Positions 58,735 to 64,000 of a stretch of 64,000 nucleotides of DNA are shown piece after piece; positions within the stretch are counted from its first letter, which is position 1, and every line of letters begins with the position of its first letter. Below the pieces are notes generated by a model. It ran no database searches. It was not told the DNA's origin and worked only from the letters and a program-made list of their open reading frames with translations. This stretch comes from Alistipes sp. UBA934 (GTDB taxonomy: Bacteria; Bacteroidota; Bacteroidia; Bacteroidales; Rikenellaceae), in contig DBDK01000008.1 in assembly GCA_002293535.1 (NCBI GenBank), forward strand, positions 374,676-438,675, in the 5' to 3' direction. The position numbers and the translations under genes were made by a program.

Positions 58735-61420
58735 CGCTTATGCGCTGATTTTCAGGGCATATTACGCTTTTATCGGGCGTCCTATGCGTAATGCTGCAGG
58801 GCTGAACACGTCGGCGATTTTCGGTTTCACAAAATTCCTGCGTGATATAATAGTCCGCGAACATCCTCGCTATCTGGGAGTTGCATTCGACCCTCGCGGT
58901 GGCAACTTTCGCCACGAACTTTACCCCCTCTATAAGGCCAATCGCAGCGCTACGCCGGAGGACATAATTGCCTCTGTTCCATATATTAAGCGCATTCTCG
59001 AAGCAATGTGCATTCCAATTTTGGAGGTAGCCGGCTGGGAGGCTGATGACGTTATTGGCACCCTCTCCGTAAAGGCTGCAGGCGCTGATTTTCAGACATT
59101 TATGGTCACACCAGACAAGGATTACGGCCAATTGGTCGCCGACCATACTTATATATATAAACAACGTAAAGGTGGAGAAGGAGTAGAAATCATTGATCGT
59201 GAGGCGATCAAGGCCCAGTATGGAGTCGATGATCCGCAACTTGTGATCGACATTTTGGCGCTGTGGGGAGATGCTTCCGACAATGTTCCGGGCGTTCCGG
59301 GCATTGGCGAAAAAGGAGCCATAAAGCTTGTAAATCAGTATGGTACGGTCGAAAATATTCTTGCGGTTGCGGATGATGCAATCGGCGGTCGCATCGGCGA
59401 AAATTTACTCGCTTCGCGTGACCAACTTCTTCTGAGTAAACGGCTTGTGACCATAGATACCGATGCGCCTATTGATTTTACCCCCGAAGCACTCGAAATG
59501 TGCGATCCCGATTGCGACGCCTTACGTGATATCTATAAAGAGCTTGATTTCAATGCTTTTTTACGCGAAATGCAAACCAACAGTAGTTCGCCCTTTGCAT
59601 CGGCCATCTTGTGTAAAGGTCGGAACGCCGATGGTGATTTCAATTCGCACAAACAGCCCGAAATCGTGTCGCCGCGGAAACCGGCATTCCAACCACCGGC
59701 TACGCTGCCGCCTGCCCCTCCGATTCAGGCCTCGCTATTCGATTCGCTACCTCCCCCTGCTCCAGTTAATAACTTGCATACGAATAGCGAATTGCGCGAC
59801 GCAATAGAGGAATTAAGTAACGCAAATGAAGTCGCCTATAGCATCGAAACTTCCAAACGCGACTACTTCACCGGGCAAATAACCTCGGTTTCATTTGCGA
59901 CCGATTCAACAAAGATTTACCGTTTTGAGAGCGAAGCGCTCTCGGACGGTGGAGCATTGGAGCTAATGAAGCCCCTTTTTGAAAATCCAGACATCATAAA
60001 GATCGGCCACGACATCAAGTCTTCAGCCCATTTTCTGCATAAAGCAGGAATCGAGTTACAGGGCACACGATATGATACTCTGATTATTAGCTACTTAATT
60101 GACCCTGAAGGAGCTCGCCAAACCCCACAAACCCCAAGCGAGATAATGGGCCTCTATGGTGCTCTGCGAGAAAGGATTACGGGCGATCTTGAAGATCTGT
60201 ACCTTAACATCGAAGAGCCACTGATCGAGGTGCTGGGTGCAATGGAAGAAGAGGGAGTTCGCATTGATACTCAAATACTTGCCGACTATGGGTTCGAGCT
60301 AACTCAAAAACTTGCGGGACTTGAAGAGCAGATTCGTGAGATGACCGGCGAGCCGGCTCTTAATGTTAATTCGCCTTCGCAATTCGGCGAGGTGCTCTTC
60401 AACAAAATGCAACTTGTAGAGAAGCCTAAAATGACTAAGACTCAAAAGTTTAGCACCGGAGAAGAGCAGCTTACTGCCATTGCGCACAAGCATCCGGTAG
60501 TGGGTCTCGTTCTCGAATACCGAGGGTTGAAAAAGCTACTTTCGACTTATGTCGAAGCATTGCCGGCGCTTGTAAATCCAAATACTGGACGGATACATAC
60601 TTCTTATAATCAAGCTGTTACCGCAACAGGGCGACTCTCTTCCACCAATCCTAATTTGCAGAACATCCCCATCCGCGAGGAGCAAGGGCGTAAGATTCGC
60701 CGTGCGTTCATTCCCTCGGACAATGACCATCTGTTACTATCGGCAGATTATTCGCAAGTTGAGCTGCGATTGATGGCGCATCTGAGTGGTGATAAGGCAC
60801 TTATCGGTGCTTTTTTGGCAGGTGAAGATATTCACCGCGCCACCGCTGCAAGGATTTTCAACGTACCGCTTGACGATGTTACCCCTGAAATGCGCCGCCG
60901 CGCCAAGACTGCAAACTTTGGGATAATCTACGGAATTTCGGCATTCGGTCTCTCGCAACGGCTTGGTATTCCGCGCTTTGAAGCACGCGAAATCATCGAA
61001 GGCTATTTTCGCTCTTACCCCGGCGTGAAAGAGTATATGGATTGGGTGATCGCCGAAACACGCACAAAAGGCTACGTATCAACGATTTTCGGACGGCGGC
61101 GCTATCTTCCCGACATCAATTCGCGAAACGCCATCGCGCGAGCATTCGCCGAGCGAAACGCGGTCAATGCTCCGATTCAGGGCAGTGCCGCCGACATTAT
61201 GAAGCTGGCGATGATCCGAATTTTCAACGGACTCAAGGCGAAGGGTTTACGATCAAAAATGATTTTGCAAGTACACGACGAAGTGGTTATCAACGTATTA
61301 CGCGAAGAACAGGAGGAGGTCGCACAGCTTGTTGTGGAAGCGATGGGACACGCTGCCGACCTGATTGTCGAGCTTGTAGCCGACTACGGAATCGGAGAAA
61401 ACTGGCTCGACGCGCATTAG
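58712..61420 (+). CDS. polA: DNA polymerase I with degenerate 3'-5' exonuclease domain
   Basis: 902 residues from the ATG at 58712; longer in-frame sequence lies inside queD. The 5' nuclease domain (about 1-290: FLLDAYALIFRAYYAF, DKDYGQLV, GDASDNVPGVPGIGEKGA) appears intact. The exonuclease domain has lost its key acids: motif I reads YSIET (Asp to Ser), motif II GHDIKSSAHFL (Asp to Ser), and the motif III stretch is deleted. The polymerase domain is complete (TATGRLSS, SADYSQVELR, RRAKTANFGIIYG, VHDEVV). A hairpin-repeat copy lies in frame in the linker at about residues 302-310. Confidence 0.95.
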   Translation: MQRLFLLDAYALIFRAYYAFIGRPMRNAAGLNTSAIFGFTKFLRDIIVREHPRYLGVAFDPRGGNFRHELYPLYKANRSATPEDIIASVPYIKRILEAMCIPILEVAGWEADDVIGTLSVKAAGADFQTFMVTPDKDYGQLVADHTYIYKQRKGGEGVEIIDREAIKAQYGVDDPQLVIDILALWGDASDNVPGVPGIGEKGAIKLVNQYGTVENILAVADDAIGGRIGENLLASRDQLLLSKRLVTIDTDAPIDFTPEALEMCDPDCDALRDIYKELDFNAFLREMQTNSSSPFASAILCKGRNADGDFNSHKQPEIVSPRKPAFQPPATLPPAPPIQASLFDSLPPPAPVNNLHTNSELRDAIEELSNANEVAYSIETSKRDYFTGQITSVSFATDSTKIYRFESEALSDGGALELMKPLFENPDIIKIGHDIKSSAHFLHKAGIELQGTRYDTLIISYLIDPEGARQTPQTPSEIMGLYGALRERITGDLEDLYLNIEEPLIEVLGAMEEEGVRIDTQILADYGFELTQKLAGLEEQIREMTGEPALNVNSPSQFGEVLFNKMQLVEKPKMTKTQKFSTGEEQLTAIAHKHPVVGLVLEYRGLKKLLSTYVEALPALVNPNTGRIHTSYNQAVTATGRLSSTNPNLQNIPIREEQGRKIRRAFIPSDNDHLLLSADYSQVELRLMAHLSGDKALIGAFLAGEDIHRATAARIFNVPLDDVTPEMRRRAKTANFGIIYGISAFGLSQRLGIPRFEAREIIEGYFRSYPGVKEYMDWVIAETRTKGYVSTIFGRRRYLPDINSRNAIARAFAERNAVNAPIQGSAADIMKLAMIRIFNGLKAKGLRSKMILQVHDEVVINVLREEQEEVAQLVVEAMGHAADLIVELVADYGIGENWLDAH
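59619..59640 (+). repeat. AACG-hairpin repeat, copy 9 (in frame inside polA)
   Basis: GTCGG-AACG-CCGAT then GGTGATTT. The stem has a T:A pair and one G:T pair, so it still folds. Read as Gly-Arg-Asn-Ala-Asp-Gly-Asp-Phe in the linker between 5' nuclease and exonuclease domains. Confidence 0.75.
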
Positions 61421-61467
61421 CCTGCAACAGTCGGGGCAATTTATTTTCAATTATCGATTATTTTTTT

Positions 61468-61475
61468 TAACTTTG
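61468..61475 (+). promoter_or_regulatory. Promoter -7 box of the mqnA operon
   Basis: TAACTTTG after a T-rich run, 28 bases before the mqnA ATG at 61504. The 83-base gap after polA otherwise holds nothing I can identify. Confidence 0.65.
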
Positions 61476-61503
61476 CAGCAAGGCATAAATTATAGAAAAA
61501 TGG

Positions 61504-62244
61504 ATGACCCGTCCGGTGATAAGTGTTGCAGCGGTCTCGTACCTGAATACCATACCTTTTCTGTATGGTATCCGCCACTCGGATGAACTGAGTGCCAGAC
61601 TGTTATTGTCTCCACCCAGCGGTTGCACCGAAGCATTTAACTCCCATCAGGCCGATATCGCGCTCATTCCCGTGGGTGGCCTCGAAAAAATCACAGACAA
61701 AGATTTTGACATCGTAACTTCTTGGTGTATAGGCGCCCAGGGGTCAGTACGGACGGTCGTGATGATGAGCGATTCCCCTCTCAAACAAATTAAACGAGTG
61801 TGGCTCGACCCTCATTCGATGACTTCGGTGAGATTGGCGCGTATACTGGCTGCGCAATTCTGGAAAATCACGCCTCAATGGACTGACATACAGGACTATG
61901 CCGAACTCGATAAGCCGGCCGAGGGCGATGCTTTTGTTCTTATCGGAGACAAGGTTTTCGAACAGGAAGGCCGATTCACCCATACTTGGGACTTAGCCGA
62001 AGAGTGGGAAAAGCACACTGAACTGCCATTTGTTTTTGCTGTGTGGGCAGCGCGAAAAAATGTTCCGGAAGAAATTATCGATGCACTCGAAGGCGCTTTG
62101 ACTCAAGGAGTCGAACGAATTTATGAGGCGATTTTGGAGAGCGATTTTGCAGACCGCCCCTATGCCTACGAATATTTGACACGAAATATCGACTATTTTC
62201 TGGATGAGAAGAAGCGAAAGGCTCTCGATAAATTTTTAAGATGA
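61504..62244 (+). CDS. mqnA: Chorismate dehydratase MqnA
   Basis: 246 residues of the periplasmic-binding-protein-like MqnA family: SYLNTIPFLYG at the start, an Asp/Ile block DIALIPVGGLE, and VWLDPHSMTSVRLARIL. It dehydrates chorismate to 3-enolpyruvylbenzoate, the entry to the futalosine route of menaquinone synthesis. An ATG at 61500 is out of frame. It overlaps corA by ATGA; other mqn genes are not in the window. Confidence 0.92.
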   Translation: MTRPVISVAAVSYLNTIPFLYGIRHSDELSARLLLSPPSGCTEAFNSHQADIALIPVGGLEKITDKDFDIVTSWCIGAQGSVRTVVMMSDSPLKQIKRVWLDPHSMTSVRLARILAAQFWKITPQWTDIQDYAELDKPAEGDAFVLIGDKVFEQEGRFTHTWDLAEEWEKHTELPFVFAVWAARKNVPEEIIDALEGALTQGVERIYEAILESDFADRPYAYEYLTRNIDYFLDEKKRKALDKFLR

Positions 62245-63212
62245 TTACGATCTATCTGAAACAACACGGAAAGGTGATCCGCAACGCCGAGCTCGAACTG
62301 TTAGAAGAGCTTGGCTATGACGATGTTTTGTGGATCGACCTGCAGACGCCGACGATGAAGGAGAAGAAGGCGGTGGAGGATTATCTTGATATCGACTTAC
62401 TGTCGCGTCAGCAGGTGGAGGAGATAGAAAGTTCGTCGAAATACGCTGAGGCCGAAAACAGTATCATAGCCAATTCCAACTTTTTCACTCCCCACGACGA
62501 TGGATTTGTGCTCGAACCCGTGTCATTCATAATCTCGGAGGGGCTGCTGGTGACCACACGTGACGGCGATTCACGCACGTTCAATGAAATGGCTAAACGC
62601 CTGCAGGTCAATCCTAAAGCTTATACGACCGGATACCACCTCTTTGTGTCGATCTTGGAAATTCGCATTGACCTCGACGCCGATATAGTGGAGGCTGAGG
62701 CTCGAAGAATCTCTGGTCTGAGTACCCAAATGGGTGACGAAGTACGTAGTAATGAGCAGTTAATCAAGCATATAAACGCTGGGCAGGAAAATATGATGAC
62801 TATCCGCGAGGGAATCTTCGATCGGCAGAGGGTACTGTCTGGAATCTTGCGTAGCGAACACTTCCCGAACGACGTTTATCCGCGCCTGCAACTTATGATG
62901 AGGGACGTGAGCTCGCTGATCTCGCATACCGATTTCAGCTTTGAACGACTTGACTATCTGAAAGATACTGTAATGGGTCTTATCAACATCGAACAGAACA
63001 AAATCACGAAGATCTTCACCGTCGCATCGGTATTTTTTATGCCGGCCACACTTATCGCCAGTGTCTACGGGATGAACGTTGCACTGCCGTGGCAACATCT
63101 GAGCGCAGACGGTACGAGTGGCGGCTTGATGTCTTTTTGGATCACCATCATCGCAATGGTCGTTGCCTCCGGCGCCACTATCGGATTCTTCCGTTACAAA
63201 AAATGGCTGTAA
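62241..63212 (+). CDS. corA: CorA-type magnesium transporter
   Basis: 323 residues: a large soluble N-terminal domain and long stalk helix (LRSEHFPNDVYPRLQLMMRDV), then two C-terminal helices. The selectivity motif YGMN follows the first (ATLIASVYGMNVALPW), and the second ends with a basic tail (FFRYKKWL). Pentameric Mg2+ channel of the inner membrane. It overlaps mqnA by four bases and precedes the lipoprotein gene by 2. Confidence 0.94.
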   Translation: MITIYLKQHGKVIRNAELELLEELGYDDVLWIDLQTPTMKEKKAVEDYLDIDLLSRQQVEEIESSSKYAEAENSIIANSNFFTPHDDGFVLEPVSFIISEGLLVTTRDGDSRTFNEMAKRLQVNPKAYTTGYHLFVSILEIRIDLDADIVEAEARRISGLSTQMGDEVRSNEQLIKHINAGQENMMTIREGIFDRQRVLSGILRSEHFPNDVYPRLQLMMRDVSSLISHTDFSFERLDYLKDTVMGLINIEQNKITKIFTVASVFFMPATLIASVYGMNVALPWQHLSADGTSGGLMSFWITIIAMVVASGATIGFFRYKKWL

Positions 63213-63214
63213 AT

Positions 63215-63682
63215 ATGAAAGTTCTAAAGTTTTTTGCGACTCTTTTGCTTGTCGTAGCAAGCGTTTCGTGCGCAACTATCGTGACTCGAAGTATCTATCC
63301 TGTCGATTTCAATTCTAATCCACAGGGTGCTCGCCTGACGATCGAAAATAGAGACGGGCGTATCGTGTTTTCCGGCCACACACCAACCACTGTCCATCTG
63401 GATGCCTCCGCTGGATATATGCGTCCGGAGCTCTACAAAGTAACGTATCAACAGCCTGATAGCGAACCCATAATCACGCATATCGAAGCCGTGCTGGATG
63501 GCTGGTTTTTCGGGAATTTACTGTTCGGTGGCTTGATCGGAATGTTAATAGTCGATCCGTTCTCTGGAGCTATGTATAAAATTCCACCCTATACTAATAT
63601 CATTAACGTGACGAACGAAGAGTCCACCTTCTACTCTTCGCCGAGTCCTCTTGCTCCAGATTGGCTACCGCTCGGAGAATAA
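63215..63682 (+). CDS. Hypothetical envelope protein with a PEGA-like segment
   Basis: 155 residues from the ATG at 63215, with a lipoprotein signal (MKVLKFFATLLLVVASVSC, Cys 19). The segment YPVDFNSNPQGARLTIENRDG resembles a PEGA-like beta unit (P-x-GA-x-V). A hydrophobic stretch (WFFGNLLFGGLIGMLIVDP) follows, as in small proteins of this type that carry a Gly-rich helix. Function unknown. Last gene of the mqnA-corA unit. Confidence 0.75.
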   Translation: MKVLKFFATLLLVVASVSCATIVTRSIYPVDFNSNPQGARLTIENRDGRIVFSGHTPTTVHLDASAGYMRPELYKVTYQQPDSEPIITHIEAVLDGWFFGNLLFGGLIGMLIVDPFSGAMYKIPPYTNIINVTNEESTFYSSPSPLAPDWLPLGE

Positions 63683-63695
63683 TCACAACGCCGAA

Positions 63696-63905
63696 TCAGT
63701 CCTCCTTGTCCTCTTTGTTGGTGAGCAGATAAATGATTGGCAGTATGCCAATTGTGTTGAAGACAGCAATACACACAAACCATATAAGCTGTCCTTTTCG
63801 TGCCGAGCGCCACAACGCAAATGCTTTCCACACCAACTCCCAGGCGATCAAAAAAGAGATTAGCCACACCATCCAAATCTGACCTGCAGCGATACAATTT
63901 CCCAT
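63696..63905 (-). CDS. DUF5652-like small membrane protein
   Basis: 69 residues with two hydrophobic segments (IWMVWLISFLIAWELVW and LIWFVCIAVFNTIGILPIIYLL), split by a short basic loop (ALWRSARKGQ), and an acidic tail (TNKEDKED). This is the DUF5652 pattern, a phospholipase-D N-terminal-type helical hairpin. A TACATTTG box at 63927-63934 lies 21 bases upstream on the same strand. Function unknown. Confidence 0.75.
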   Translation of the reverse strand: MGNCIAAGQIWMVWLISFLIAWELVWKAFALWRSARKGQLIWFVCIAVFNTIGILPIIYLLTNKEDKED

Positions 63906-63926
63906 AATTCAAAAAGTTAGTCGGTT

Positions 63927-63934
63927 CAAATGTA
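63927..63934 (-). promoter_or_regulatory. Promoter -7 box of the DUF5652 gene
   Basis: TACATTTG on the minus strand, between the 5S terminator and the gene, 21 bases before its ATG. Confidence 0.6.
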
Positions 63935-63945
63935 GTGATTTTTTT

Positions 63946-63981
63946 AATAATAAAAAAGGTCACTCATTTCTGAGTGACCTT
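63946..63981 (-). terminator. Rho-independent terminator of the rRNA operon
   Basis: On the minus strand an 11-bp perfect stem (63971-63981 with 63956-63966), loop GAAA, then a run of T's. It begins 5 bases after the 5S end. Confidence 0.92.
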
Positions 63982-63986
63982 AAGGA

Positions 63987-64000
63987 GGCGGCGACCTACT
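63987..64000 (-). rRNA. rrf: 5S rRNA, 3' tip only
   Basis: The minus strand reads AGTAGGTCGCCGCC, which matches the 3' end of Bacteroidota 5S rRNA. The following terminator supports this. The rest of the rRNA operon lies beyond the window on the right. Confidence 0.85.

Noticed and set aside
1..64000. CRISPR array, insertion sequence, prophage or integron
   Set aside because: No regularly spaced direct repeats, transposase, integrase or phage structural gene cluster was seen; the only dispersed repeat is the short hairpin family.

Overview
The window is a densely packed chromosomal segment from a member of the Bacteroidota, most likely the order Bacteroidales (a Rikenellaceae-like lineage is possible but not proven). 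Evidence: promoters of the Bacteroides type (TAnnTTTG, sometimes with TTTG about 19-20 bases upstream), Bacteroidota-restricted families (DUF4294, DUF5683, DUF5689, an OstA-like protein), the order parA-parB-DUF5683-lytic transglycosylase, PPi-type phosphofructokinase, a flavodiiron protein as expected of an anaerobe, and the futalosine menaquinone enzyme MqnA. I see no prophage, insertion sequence, CRISPR array or large mobile element. About 61 protein genes, two tRNAs and the 3' tip of a 5S rRNA fill nearly all of it; no gap exceeds 130 bases.

Layout. 1-5057 (-): flavodiiron protein (cut by the window edge), a GH5 glycosidase fused to a metallo-beta-lactamase domain, lspA, a secreted sugar-isomerase-like TIM barrel, rlmN. 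5151-10233 (+): TonB-like protein, hflX, a small orphan gene, upp, deoC, cls. 10234-20278: DUF4294, pfp, an ABC exporter, trpS, ClC channel, lysC, prolyl oligopeptidase. 20321-28829: birA-dprA-tatD, then a TonB-dependent receptor with two DUF5689 lipoproteins, a small XRE regulator, a solo DUF4435 protein, kdsC. 28805-39336: a YihY-DUF2520 fusion, manA, an aminotransferase, a lipoprotein, and a five-gene MacAB-TolC-like efflux operon. 39309-47044: a beta-propeller protein, divergent tRNA-Leu(CAG) and tRNA-Pro(CGG), a Cys-rich four-helix copper protein, mnmE, mltD-like, DUF5683, parB, parA. 47087-53329 (+): CPBP protease, two SurA-like chaperones, an OstA-like protein and a lactonase, an envelope-biogenesis operon. 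53319-64000: pepO, pgk, kbl-lrp-queD-polA, mqnA-corA-lipoprotein, DUF5652, and the end of an rRNA operon entering from the right.

The most striking feature is a dispersed family of about 21-24-base hairpin elements: a 5-bp stem, an invariant AACG loop and a 3' tail close to AGCGATTA. At least ten copies occur in 64 kb. All lie in sense orientation to the upstream gene, and most start exactly at or overlap its stop codon. Stem sequences covary (GCCGG/CCGGC, GTCGG/CCGAC, GCAGT/ACTGC, GTGGC/GCCAC) while loop and tail stay fixed. Two further copies lie in frame inside polA and mnmE, both read as Gly-Arg-Asn-Ala-Asp, and one supplies the last residues of lysC. I know of no named family that matches.

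A second genome-scale pattern is promoter placement: at ten starts the -7 box ends only 4-8 bases before the start codon, which implies leaderless or nearly leaderless mRNAs, often as back-to-back divergent pairs (14014-14045, 30487-30527, 47044-47087).
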